DNA of 64,000 nt. Source: Desulfamplus magnetovallimortis (lineage in GTDB: Bacteria; Desulfobacterota; Desulfobacteria; Desulfobacterales; Desulfobacteraceae). Shown here in pieces: positions 29,201-36,874 of the stretch. The DNA is taken from positions 188,010 through 252,009 of the forward strand of contig NZ_LT828543.1 in the NCBI RefSeq assembly GCF_900170035.1, in the 5' to 3' direction. The position numbers and the translations under genes are program-made. Numbering within the stretch: position 1 is the first letter of the stretch; the number at the start of each line of letters is the position of its first letter. A model generated the notes under the pieces. That model ran no database searches and had not been told where the DNA came from. It was given only the letters and a program-made list of their open reading frames with translations.

Positions 29201-30581
29201 CATGGGCAGAATAAGGGAGGCTTTAAACCGAATACAGGGGATAACAGGCAAGCTTTTTGGTTTTACGGAAAATGAATTTGCTGAAAATCCGCTGCTTTTA
29301 TCGGTGAGAAGCGGCTCTGCCCTTTCAATGCCTGGAATGATGGCAACCATTCATAATGTGGGACTTAATGAAGAGATAATAGAAGAGTATGTTGCAAATC
29401 ATGGTAATGCTTACCTTGCATGGGATAACTACCGCCGTTTCATTCAATCCTGGGCCATGATTTCAGGTAAGGTCAATCGGGAAGATTTTCAGAAACTCAT
29501 GGATGCTGCCAAGGAGATGCATAATGTTAAGCTCAAATGGGAGTTTTCACCTGATCAGATGCGCACCCTTGCCCTTTCCTATTATGATCTTGTGCATGAG
29601 AAAGGGCTTGAGATTCCCTATGACCCATGGCTTCAGCTTGTAGGAGCAATTGAAATGGTGTTGGATTCATGGGAAAACAGCAAGGCCACTGATTACCGGA
29701 AAGTTATGGATCTTTCCGATGCATGGGGGACAGCAGTTATTGTCCAGACAATGGTATATGGTAACATCAGCCGCAATTCAGGTTCAGGGGTTTTTTTTAC
29801 ATCTCACCCCTACCGCAAGGTGCAAAGGGTTGCTTTGTGGGGTGACTATGCCTATGGAGACCAGGGGGAGGATATTGTATCCGGTCTTGTTACAAGTTAT
29901 CCAATTTCGATTGAGCAGGCTGAAATTGATGGTAGATCCCGTGAAAAAAGCCTTGAAATCAGATTTCCCAAGATATACGATAGGCTCCTCTCCATTGCAC
30001 GGGAGCTGGTATATCATAAAAAATGGAATCCCCAGGAGATGGAGTTTACATTTGAAGGGCCTGAGCCTGATGATCTTTATCTTCTTCAGACAAGGGACAT
30101 GATCACCATAAAAAAGAAAGAACAGTTTGACGTCTTTATTGAAACAGAATATCTTTACAGTGCATTTCTTGGTAAGGGTATTGGTGTTTCAGGTTCAGCC
30201 CTTTCCGGTATTGCTGTTTTTTCTGAAGAAAATATAAAGTCTTTGAAAAAAAGTTTTGCCAGAGGAGAGATACAACCTTCTCCTTTGATACTCATACGCC
30301 AGGATACAGTTCCCGAGGATATCAAGGTTATCAATATGGCAGAGGCACTTCTTACATCCAGGGGTGGGCAGACATCCCATGCTTCTGTTGTTGCAGTAAG
30401 GCTCGAAAAGACATGTGTTGTGGGGTGCAGGGATATGAAAGTCTATGAGTCAAGGCAATATTGCGACATTGGAGATCACAGGATTGCTTTTGGGGATGCT
30501 GTTTCCATTGATGGCAGAAATGGACGGATATTTAAAGGAAGGCATGGAATAAAAAATGAAAAACATATTCTGCCGATTTAA
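26253..30581 (+). CDS. Large PEP-synthase/dikinase-like protein (ATP-grasp plus phosphohistidine domain)
   Basis: 1442 residues. The first 900 or so are mostly helical and match nothing I recognise. From about residue 935 there is a PPDK-type ATP-grasp region (LVTMTRDNLPVPPAFIITTE and the LLSVRSGSALSMPGMM motif). The C-terminal mobile phosphohistidine domain contains LLTSRGGQTSHASVVA, with the phosphoacceptor His at about 1376. The PEP/pyruvate-binding barrel of PPDK and PEP synthase is absent, so this may be a dikinase acting on another acceptor (compare glucan, water dikinases or rifampin phosphotransferase), or it may work with a partner. It sits next to gap, which hints at central carbon metabolism, but the acceptor is unknown. 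Confidence 0.8.
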   Translation: METSVPEPIESDALKANLRETAQQVVIKQEYQLLLEVVSRYRGIHNNLEKLLFELCHSFRNWSLILPQIRSFLLKNCHIYNKNEKASQAFRLFASIFLQAIKESEKSDLILSQALEALFAWLDKLISLSSSSDKVLSRYEAVLNELFVELGRLDVEDKGSRAMMQMVQGHHSMRKVISRILALESDINYIPVNSLMASVLAKTYQYWLKEEDPCLWIRQQSDVAIKVPENLFDSISHKAMTDNLKSLEAIKIDGDAEDALKSGIEALKALLLLPAHVDIVRQYKAIPEQLTLQISQLPDDSGSESSPDYRKHLAENVKLRFMFKIMDTGGLHLIHEDTLREINHSLVKLIRQQRFEDIENFLLTTFKLLKANVKRYPHTSLNCIQVLGDEVFKRENSRMVETFLWEAVRFGFQQASVAGVDEEWQPITNPAHLTNIRVWLHLITQEPKWCATLFSALIINIKLAGTCVKDTDLFQRDITNLLNHPIEPVYNLVKQFTKLMPVFFNQIGAEGELRYVSTELDEVHKRKDRLIHFLRKQAHVESSNLVVEFMQEIFTFWLTKKKEPLSGYVPQETFDEIEVTGPFIDEVHEIALKMKRELNICSMDDTLALSRKRLKQFFEAQKSISIEERLRFDRILHMYRLVHQKYHLSFQDLKSEFAQAERDGFTGMMELMDMLETGSTETCLDALLTQLENLKDVILSEEKYTARESIHHKRHIAVDIPSMYGSYQERKFDSLSLTFRLENLAVTYLEKLPERVNLSFITQATFFRIAASLKRYLRALAIDGINSRRLNTYMSLLDSSLKIRRFSYTQYMDIFRGFSEGVKDVIYAYYTNIHQNNLSIIIPRIGGANLVPRYKSAWDEDDMLNTTHSLSEAFFRDLIASTFGLQHLDTFITKIIQTLEQQKSLLNQNLLDLLMTYNPEKSISMLHDYNPYTHDLIHLSNKGFNLVTMTRDNLPVPPAFIITTEIFRCREVVYAFSKAKEEFMGRIREALNRIQGITGKLFGFTENEFAENPLLLSVRSGSALSMPGMMATIHNVGLNEEIIEEYVANHGNAYLAWDNYRRFIQSWAMISGKVNREDFQKLMDAAKEMHNVKLKWEFSPDQMRTLALSYYDLVHEKGLEIPYDPWLQLVGAIEMVLDSWENSKATDYRKVMDLSDAWGTAVIVQTMVYGNISRNSGSGVFFTSHPYRKVQRVALWGDYAYGDQGEDIVSGLVTSYPISIEQAEIDGRSREKSLEIRFPKIYDRLLSIARELVYHKKWNPQEMEFTFEGPEPDDLYLLQTRDMITIKKKEQFDVFIETEYLYSAFLGKGIGVSGSALSGIAVFSEENIKSLKKSFARGEIQPSPLILIRQDTVPEDIKVINMAEALLTSRGGQTSHASVVAVRLEKTCVVGCRDMKVYESRQYCDIGDHRIAFGDAVSIDGRNGRIFKGRHGIKNEKHILPI

Positions 30582-30644
30582 CTAATGCATCTTCAAGTTT
30601 AAACTGTAGGGTATTTTTTGAGGATGATTACTTGAAATTGTGCG

Positions 30645-30773
30645 ACCTGTGCAAGTGTTTTTTCCTGCATGCCATTCTCCCCCTCTCCATTTATGGAGAG
30701 GGGGCCGGGGGGTGAGGTTTCGGGGCAATAAAAACAGTCGATTTTTTGATGTGCGGCATGTACTTGCACAGGT
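30645..30773. repeat. Inverted-repeat-bounded element with internal hairpin
   Basis: ACCTGTGCAAGT (30645-30656) and its exact inverse ACTTGCACAGGT (30762-30773) flank a perfect hairpin CCCCCTCTCCAT (30679-30690) / ATGGAGAGGGGG (30693-30704). Hairpins of this CCCCTCTCC type recur in many bacterial genomes as small non-autonomous elements. Only one bounded copy is seen here; a related, imperfect hairpin is near 26165-26206. Confidence 0.75.
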
Positions 30774-30790
30774 GGAAATTGTGCATTAAT

Positions 30791-30950
30791 TGACATCCTT
30801 CATATCAACTCAAAATTAGTTTACACTTTTCGAAAAATTATGAACCATGATTAAAGGATTTAAGGATTAACACGATTAAAAAGCAAGGTAATCCCTTAAT
30901 CATTAAAATCATGGTTCAAAAAAAGTGTAACCCGACAAATGAAAGATGTC
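30791..30950. repeat. Family D inverted-repeat element
   Basis: Opens GACATCCTTCATAT and closes AAATGAAAGATGTCC. Inner arms TTTACACTTTT and AAAAGTGTAA, then GAACCATGATT and AATCATGGTTC, fold the whole 160 bp into one long hairpin. It completes the gene-free gap 30582-30986. Confidence 0.85.
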
Positions 30951-30986
30951 CAAAAATAATATAAAAGCAGGTGAATTGAGAGATAA

Positions 30987-32186
30987 ATGTCTGAATATTT
31001 ATCGTTTTATGCAGGGGAAAAAGCTTTTTCCGTTATAAGGGAGCGTGGTCTTACACAGGATATGGTCAATGTGGTGTCAGGGGCTGCCGGAGGACCTAAA
31101 TGGCTTATTATGGGAGCCTTGGACAGATTTCTTTTTGGTGAATGGTTCCAAAAAAGATCAGAACCACTCTTTCTTGCAGGCTCTTCTGCCGGTGCATGGC
31201 GTTTTGCCGCAGTATCCCAGAAAAAACCTGTCAAAGCTATAAAAAGACTTACACATGCCTATGTGAATCAATGGTATCCTGCAAGGCCGTCAATGGAAAG
31301 GGTTGATTCTGAATGCAAAAAGATAATTGACTCATTTATTGATAAGAGTGCATTGACAGAAATATTTAATCATCCTTTCTGCCGCCCTGCCTTTTTTTCA
31401 GTTCATTCAAAATGGCCGGTGCAAAGCGATAACAAGGTAATACTATCTGCCGGCATGGCAGGTGCAGCCATTGTTAATCTTTTTGACAGAAACCTTTTAA
31501 AACATTTTTTCACAAGAACGCTTTTTTACCATCCTTCCGACACTCCTCCATTTTACAATATGAATGATATGCCAATGCAAAGGGTTGCTTTAACTTCTGA
31601 TAATTTTAAAAAAGCTCTTTTGTCATCTGGTTCCATACCCTTGCTCATGCCGGGTGTGGGAGGGATTTCAGGTGCTGTTGATGGTATATACAGAGATGGA
31701 GGTGTAATAGATTATCATCTTGACATTCCGTTTTCAGGCTACCTTAAATCGGATCAAATATTCAGGAGAGCTAAGAATAATCCAGTGTCCAGGGAGTTGA
31801 TTCATAATGAAGAGCATGGGCAACTCTTATCAGATCTCTCAAGATTAAATAAAATTTCCGCTTCAGAACAAGTGGTTCTTTTTCCTCATTATACAGATCG
31901 TGTTGTTCCTGGTTGGTTGGATAAAGGATTGCCCTGGCGCAAACCTCACAGGGAATATTTCAGCAATGTTTTGATGATTGTCCCTTCCAGAAAATTCTTG
32001 AATATGCTGCCTGGTAAAAAAATTCCTGACAGAGGTGATTTTTCACTGTTTAAGGGGAAAAACAGGAAGCGGATTGAGCAGTGGAACATAGCCCTTAAAT
32101 ACTCTGAAATACTTGGAGAGGAGCTGTGCCGGATTTTTAATTCAGGGACGCTTCGCTCCATTATAAATCCTCTTGGATTAATATAA
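30987..32186 (+). CDS. Patatin-like phospholipase family protein
   Basis: 399 residues. The oxyanion-hole region VSGAAGGPKWL (about 31-41) is followed by the nucleophile elbow FLAGSSAGAWR (GxSxG) and, later, a RDGGVIDYH segment carrying the Asp of the Ser-Asp dyad. Patatin-like proteins hydrolyse acyl esters of membrane lipids. No signal peptide is visible, so it is probably cytoplasmic or membrane-associated. No obvious operon partner is present; dispersed repeats flank the gene on both sides. Confidence 0.85.
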   Translation: MSEYLSFYAGEKAFSVIRERGLTQDMVNVVSGAAGGPKWLIMGALDRFLFGEWFQKRSEPLFLAGSSAGAWRFAAVSQKKPVKAIKRLTHAYVNQWYPARPSMERVDSECKKIIDSFIDKSALTEIFNHPFCRPAFFSVHSKWPVQSDNKVILSAGMAGAAIVNLFDRNLLKHFFTRTLFYHPSDTPPFYNMNDMPMQRVALTSDNFKKALLSSGSIPLLMPGVGGISGAVDGIYRDGGVIDYHLDIPFSGYLKSDQIFRRAKNNPVSRELIHNEEHGQLLSDLSRLNKISASEQVVLFPHYTDRVVPGWLDKGLPWRKPHREYFSNVLMIVPSRKFLNMLPGKKIPDRGDFSLFKGKNRKRIEQWNIALKYSEILGEELCRIFNSGTLRSIINPLGLI

Positions 32187-32190
32187 CCGT

Positions 32191-32390
32191 TTGAATCAGG
32201 ATTCCCAGGGTTAAACGGGCATGATTGCGTATCAATCGCCCCAAGTATAAAAATGATAGTCATTTTCATGGTAACAAAGATAAGGCAGGATTATCTATCC
32301 TGAACATCCTATCCATCCTGGTTATCCTGGTTATCCTGGTTCAGACAACTGCAATAACTTATGAAAAAACAATAAGATGTCGATTTTGAG
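32191..32390 (-). repeat. Family A copy interrupted by a family C insertion
   Basis: Begins at GAATCAGGATTCCCAGGG and ends AGATGTCGATTTTGAG. The left outer arm is missing. Between CCCAGGGTTA and AACAAAGATAAGGCAGG about 60 bp of family C are inserted; other A copies are continuous at this point. Confidence 0.88.
32212..32273 (-). mobile_element. Family C element nested in a family A repeat
   Basis: Reverse orientation: TAAACGGGCATGATTG, loop, CAATC, CGCCCCAAGTATA, AAAATGATAGTCATTTT, CATGGTAA. The flanking A sequence is resumed directly on both sides, so this copy marks an insertion event at a TTAA-like site. Confidence 0.85.
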
Positions 32391-32435
32391 ACGTTATAAT
32401 AAATCTATTATGATACGAAAATAAAGATTATTAAA

Positions 32436-35400
32436 ATGAACTATTCAACAAAAAGCCTTGAACATCGATTGGTAATTTACGTAAGTATTGGCCTGATGAC
32501 TTTTTCATTGCTGATTGGAATATTTAGTTACTGGTATGCCTATAATCAACAGCTTGAAACCAATCAGAATCTTCAGAATCAGCTTGTACAAACGGTTCGT
32601 GCACAGGCAGAGATCGCTGTTTTTGTCAGCAATGACAAGATTGCCGAAGAGATTTTAAATGGATTGAGCAGAAGCCCGGTGATCAAGGGAGTAAGGATTC
32701 AATCCACCGATGATTCTTTCAGCCGCGAGGTATTGAATATATTTAATGAAGAGAATGGAAATATTGAAGGGAATGGACACATCGGAGAGAACGGGCACAG
32801 TGGAGAAAATGGACGCATTGAAAGAAATGGGTACATTGAAGAGAATGCACCCTCCAAAGAGAATATTCTAAATAGAGATAACAGTAAAATTGAGCTTGAT
32901 TTTACGAAAGGAAATGTTTTTCCTCTTTTTTCACCAGTTGACAAAGAGGAGCGTATTGGTTCTTTAATTGTTGTGCCTGATATTAAACATATACGAGATG
33001 AGGCAACTAAAGCATCTTTTGTGCAGGCGGGAATAATGTTGTTGCAGCTTCTTATTGCCACCATTCTTATTGCCTGGGTCTCCCGCAGGGCTATAACAAC
33101 GCCGGTTGCGCGTCTTGCCGAAGCAGTTATGAAAATAGAGCCTGGAAAAAGCTCTCCTCTGGAGATAAGTAAAGAGCATATACATGATGAAATAGGAATG
33201 CTTTCAAGTAGCGTCAATTATCTTATGTCTGCTGTGGAACTCGCTCTTTCAGAGAGTGCTTCTGCAAGAAAAGCTGCCGAGGCTGCAACCCTTGCAAAAA
33301 GCGAATTTCTGGCCAATATGAGCCATGAAATAAGAACCCCCATGAATGCCATTATTGGATTTTCCTCCCTTGCCCTTGGCACTTCTCTTAATGCAAAGCA
33401 AAAGGATTATCTTGAAAAAATATCTCTCTCTTCCAGATCCTTGCTTGGCATCATTAATGATATCCTTGATTTTTCCAAGATAGAGGCCAATAAACTTGAA
33501 ATTGAAAATGTTGAATTTAAACCGAATGATATTTTCAATAACATCATCTCCATGGTATCAGTAAAGGCATCTGAAAAGGGAATTGAACTTATCAGCAATA
33601 TTTCCCCTGATGTTCCTGATCTGCTTGTGGGAGATCCCCTTCGTTTGGGGCAGGTATTGATAAACCTTGCAAACAATGCCGTTAAATTTACAGAAAAAGG
33701 TTATATTCTCGTTAATGCTACCCTGGTGAATAAAACACCAGGAAGCTGCTTTATTGACTTTTCTGTTTCAGATACAGGAATAGGTCTAACAAGTGAGCAG
33801 ACAGTTAACCTTTTCAAATCTTTTTCACAGGTTGATTCTTCAATAACAAGAAAATTTGGCGGTACTGGTCTTGGACTTGCAATTTCCAAAGCTATTGTGG
33901 AGATGATGGGCGGTACTATTTCAGTCAAAAGCCGACCTGGTGAAGGCAGCACTTTCTCCTTTAGGTTGTCTATGGGTATAAGCCGGAATTCAGAAGTTAC
34001 AAAAAAGGTTTTTCCCATTCCCAATAACCTCGAAGGGCTTAATATATTGATTGTTGACGATAATCCCATGGCACTTGATGTATTGAAGGAGCAGCTTGAT
34101 TCATTACATTTCAGAACCACGGCTGTTGAGTCAGGTCAAAAAGCCCTTAATATTCTTCAAAAAGCATCATCTCCATATGATCTGGTGATAATGGACTGGA
34201 ATATGCCCGGAATGGATGGCATTGAAACGTCCAAGAGAATAAAGGAGGAACTTCAACTTGAATCAATTCCCCTTATTATAATGCTTACTGCCTTTGCAAG
34301 GGAAGATATAATGCAGCAGGCTGAAAAGGTAGGAATCAATGCATTTTTGATGAAACCTGTTAATCAATCGCTTCTTTATGATTCTATAATGCAGGTATTT
34401 GGCAATGAAAAGCTAATGCCTAAGTGCTTGAACAGCACAAAAAATACATGTGAAGATTCATACAATAGCTGCAAAGAGATACGTGGTGCAAAAATCCTCC
34501 TTGTTGAAGATAATTACATAAATCAGCAGGTGGCAACTGAAATTCTTAAAAATGCAGGGCTTGTTGTTGAAGTTGCATGTAACGGTGTCGAAGCAATTGA
34601 AGCCATTGAGAAAAAACACTATGATCTTGTACTTATGGATATTCAGATGCCTGTAATGGGAGGATATGAGGCCACATTCAGAATCAGGCAAAACAAGCGT
34701 TTTAATAAACTGCCCATTGTTGCCATGACTGCACATGCCATGAGTGGTTCAAGGCAGATGTGCATTGATGCAGGAATGAATGACTATGTTACCAAACCTA
34801 TTGATAATAATCATCTTTTTTCTGTGCTTGTTAAATGGATTCCTAAAATTGACAACAGTTTGCTTCAAGACACTATGCCGGAAGATATTCTGAAACAGGA
34901 ACAAGACATAGATAATGCTTTACTGAAGGAGATTTCAGACACAGACCCTAACAGCGAAATTAATGACGATGGTAATTCAGAAAAAACGGATGTTTTTTAT
35001 ATTCCGGAATATATGAAAGAGATTCCAGGTGTTGATCTGAAACAGGCAATGAAACGATTGAACGGCAATATTAGCCTGTTTTGTGATTTGATTTTCGACT
35101 TTGTCAAAAGTAGCGACTCTGCCATTGAGCAAACAAGGGGCTTTCTGGATAAGAATGATCTTGAGTCAGCCCATCATATTATTCATACACTTAAAGGAAG
35201 TGCAGGCAATTTATCAGCCTTGAAAATACATAAAGCAGCAGAAGCACTTGACTCGGCATTAATCAATAATGCCGGTCAATATGAAGAGCTGCTCTCAAGA
35301 CTTGATAATCACATAAAATCTCTTTCAAGGCATGTTTCAGAGTGGGAAAAGGAAAAAAGAACAGATAATGTTGAAAAAAATGAACCTGTTAATATTGAAG

Positions 35401-35618
35401 ATATCGAAAAGACAATAAGGGAACTTGCAATTTTTCTTGGCAGAAATGAAACTGCTGCCTTAACTGTTTTTGAAAATTTCAGGATGATGGTCGATGATTC
35501 AGAGTTTGAGCAAACTCTGAAGGATATGGAAAACCATATTAATAATTTTGACTTTGAATCAGCACTGCCGCTTTTGCAGGATATTGCCCGACAACTGAAG
35601 ATACAGTTAACAGAATAG
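32436..35618 (+). CDS. Hybrid sensor histidine kinase (CHASE8-like/HAMP, HisKA, HATPase, two receivers, HPt)
   Basis: 1060 residues. A first membrane segment (about 14-34), an extracytoplasmic region, a second segment (about 195-215) and a HAMP linker precede the H-box FLANMSHEIRTPMNAIIGFS, the HATPase (GTGLGLAISK), receiver 1 (LIVDDNPMA, VIMDWNMPGMDG), receiver 2 (LLVEDNYIN, VLMDIQMPVMGG) and an HPt domain (IIHTLKGSAGNLS). This is BarA-type architecture for a multistep phosphorelay. The sensory region contains a 6-residue repeat run (about 105-140; ENGHIG-type). No dedicated response regulator lies next to it. The start has only a weak ribosome binding site. Confidence 0.92.
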   Translation: MNYSTKSLEHRLVIYVSIGLMTFSLLIGIFSYWYAYNQQLETNQNLQNQLVQTVRAQAEIAVFVSNDKIAEEILNGLSRSPVIKGVRIQSTDDSFSREVLNIFNEENGNIEGNGHIGENGHSGENGRIERNGYIEENAPSKENILNRDNSKIELDFTKGNVFPLFSPVDKEERIGSLIVVPDIKHIRDEATKASFVQAGIMLLQLLIATILIAWVSRRAITTPVARLAEAVMKIEPGKSSPLEISKEHIHDEIGMLSSSVNYLMSAVELALSESASARKAAEAATLAKSEFLANMSHEIRTPMNAIIGFSSLALGTSLNAKQKDYLEKISLSSRSLLGIINDILDFSKIEANKLEIENVEFKPNDIFNNIISMVSVKASEKGIELISNISPDVPDLLVGDPLRLGQVLINLANNAVKFTEKGYILVNATLVNKTPGSCFIDFSVSDTGIGLTSEQTVNLFKSFSQVDSSITRKFGGTGLGLAISKAIVEMMGGTISVKSRPGEGSTFSFRLSMGISRNSEVTKKVFPIPNNLEGLNILIVDDNPMALDVLKEQLDSLHFRTTAVESGQKALNILQKASSPYDLVIMDWNMPGMDGIETSKRIKEELQLESIPLIIMLTAFAREDIMQQAEKVGINAFLMKPVNQSLLYDSIMQVFGNEKLMPKCLNSTKNTCEDSYNSCKEIRGAKILLVEDNYINQQVATEILKNAGLVVEVACNGVEAIEAIEKKHYDLVLMDIQMPVMGGYEATFRIRQNKRFNKLPIVAMTAHAMSGSRQMCIDAGMNDYVTKPIDNNHLFSVLVKWIPKIDNSLLQDTMPEDILKQEQDIDNALLKEISDTDPNSEINDDGNSEKTDVFYIPEYMKEIPGVDLKQAMKRLNGNISLFCDLIFDFVKSSDSAIEQTRGFLDKNDLESAHHIIHTLKGSAGNLSALKIHKAAEALDSALINNAGQYEELLSRLDNHIKSLSRHVSEWEKEKRTDNVEKNEPVNIEDIEKTIRELAIFLGRNETAALTVFENFRMMVDDSEFEQTLKDMENHINNFDFESALPLLQDIARQLKIQLTE
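32748..32855 (+). repeat. In-frame 18-bp minisatellite in a kinase sensory domain
   Basis: Six 18-bp units encoding ENGxI/S hexapeptides (EENGNI, EGNGHI, GENGHS, GENGRI, ERNGYI, EENAPS), with weaker continuation to about 32880. It lies in the predicted extracytoplasmic loop. Confidence 0.88.
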
Positions 35619-35624
35619 ACTACT

Positions 35625-35710
35625 AACGTATATGGCTGGTCACAGCCACAATCGAAAAATTGAAAGTGTTTACATATCAGTATGTTATGGAAGATTGCTG
35701 ATAAAAATCT
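35625..35710 (-). repeat. Degenerate family B element
   Basis: Reverse orientation: ACGTATATGGCTG-GTCA-CAGCCACAATCGA, then TTGAAAGT. The distal stem is GGCTG/CAGCC. The proximal half is poorly conserved. Confidence 0.6.
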
Positions 35711-35722
35711 ATAATATACCGT

Positions 35723-35897
35723 CTCAAAATCGACATCTTGTTGCTTTTTCAGAAGTTTTTGCATTTGTCTGAATCAGGATAACCAGGATGGATAGGATGT
35801 TCAGGATAGATAATCCTGCCTTATCTTTGTTAATCCTGGGAATCCTGATTCAGAAAGTATTGACAAGGCTTACAAGATCATAGGTGTCAACTTTGAG
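35723..35897 (+). repeat. Family A fold-back repeat, full copy
   Basis: From CTCAAAATCGACATC to GGTGTCAACTTTGAG with the usual fold-back core. It lies between two convergent genes. Confidence 0.9.
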
Positions 35898-35915
35898 TAC
35901 CGTATAGGTTTGGAT

Positions 35916-36653
35916 TCAAAGCAGTGAAAAGCTTCTAAGTACATTGGCAAGTTTTTCATCTGTATGGGCAAGCTCTTTAAGTGCTTTTAGAAGCCTTGGT
36001 ACCACAGGCCCAGATGGGTTACGAAGCTCCAGATGCTGTTCCAGTTCTGCATGTAAGGTTGAAAGGTTTTCTGTTGTCTGGTTTACTGTTAAAATTGCAT
36101 CAGCAATCTGATCCAGTTTCCTTTTTAGTGGAAGGGTGGATTTTTTACGATCCCAGATCATATATCCGATTAATCCGCCTATGAGAGCCATTGTTGAAGC
36201 GTAGAGGGTAAGCATGGTATTGTGCATATTATCAAATCTTTTGTTCATGTCTTCAAATCTTTTGTTCATGTCCTCAAATCTTAGGTTGATGTCCTCGAAT
36301 CTTCGGTTGATATCCTCAAATCTTTGGTTGATGTCATCAAATCTTCGGTTGATATCCTCAAATCTTTTATCAACTGATTCAAATCGTTTATTAAAGTTGG
36401 CATTCATCTCTTCAAAGCGTTTATTAAAGTTGGCATTCATCTCTTCAAAACGCTTGTTAAAGTTAATAATCATGTCATCCATTCGCTTGTTCAATGCCTG
36501 CTGGCCATGCTTTACTTCTGTGAGAGCCTCAACAATTTCACGATCCGTAATTCTTGGAGCCACTTCAAAGGCAGCAGTGGTATTTGCATGACAAAGCGTG
36601 AGAATTAACATAAAAGAGATTGAGTTCAGCAGTTTTTTGACAATATCATCCAT
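35916..36653 (-). CDS. Membrane-anchored coiled-coil protein with heptad repeats
   Basis: 245 residues. The N-terminal hydrophobic stretch (about 9-28) looks like a signal peptide or anchor. Residues about 65-140 are nearly perfect heptads of the type RFEDINR/RFEDMNK, predicting a long coiled coil. A membrane segment follows (LTLYASTMALIGGLIGYMIW, about 147-166) and then a basic, helical C-terminus. A good AAAGGAG precedes the ATG at 36653. The 21-bp repeat structure of the DNA mirrors the heptads. No family function is recognised; similar proteins are annotated as hypothetical or as coiled-coil/DUF1640-like. Confidence 0.75.
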   Translation of the reverse strand: MDDIVKKLLNSISFMLILTLCHANTTAAFEVAPRITDREIVEALTEVKHGQQALNKRMDDMIINFNKRFEEMNANFNKRFEEMNANFNKRFESVDKRFEDINRRFDDINQRFEDINRRFEDINLRFEDMNKRFEDMNKRFDNMHNTMLTLYASTMALIGGLIGYMIWDRKKSTLPLKRKLDQIADAILTVNQTTENLSTLHAELEQHLELRNPSGPVVPRLLKALKELAHTDEKLANVLRSFSLL

Positions 36654-36874
36654 TTTTTTGTCTCCTTTCTCAAATATCTTAATGATGTGTTGAGATTAAC
36701 ATATAAAGGATGTTTTAAAAAGAATTCGCACTGATATTTTTAATGTTTATTTTTTGCACCCTTTTCAATGTTTGATTATCAAATGTATCGGGTAAGTTCA
36801 TGCGACATCGCTACTTTTTTTCAATATCCACCTGACATTTTTGGTTCTGGCTTATCCAGGTTAGGAAAAATATA

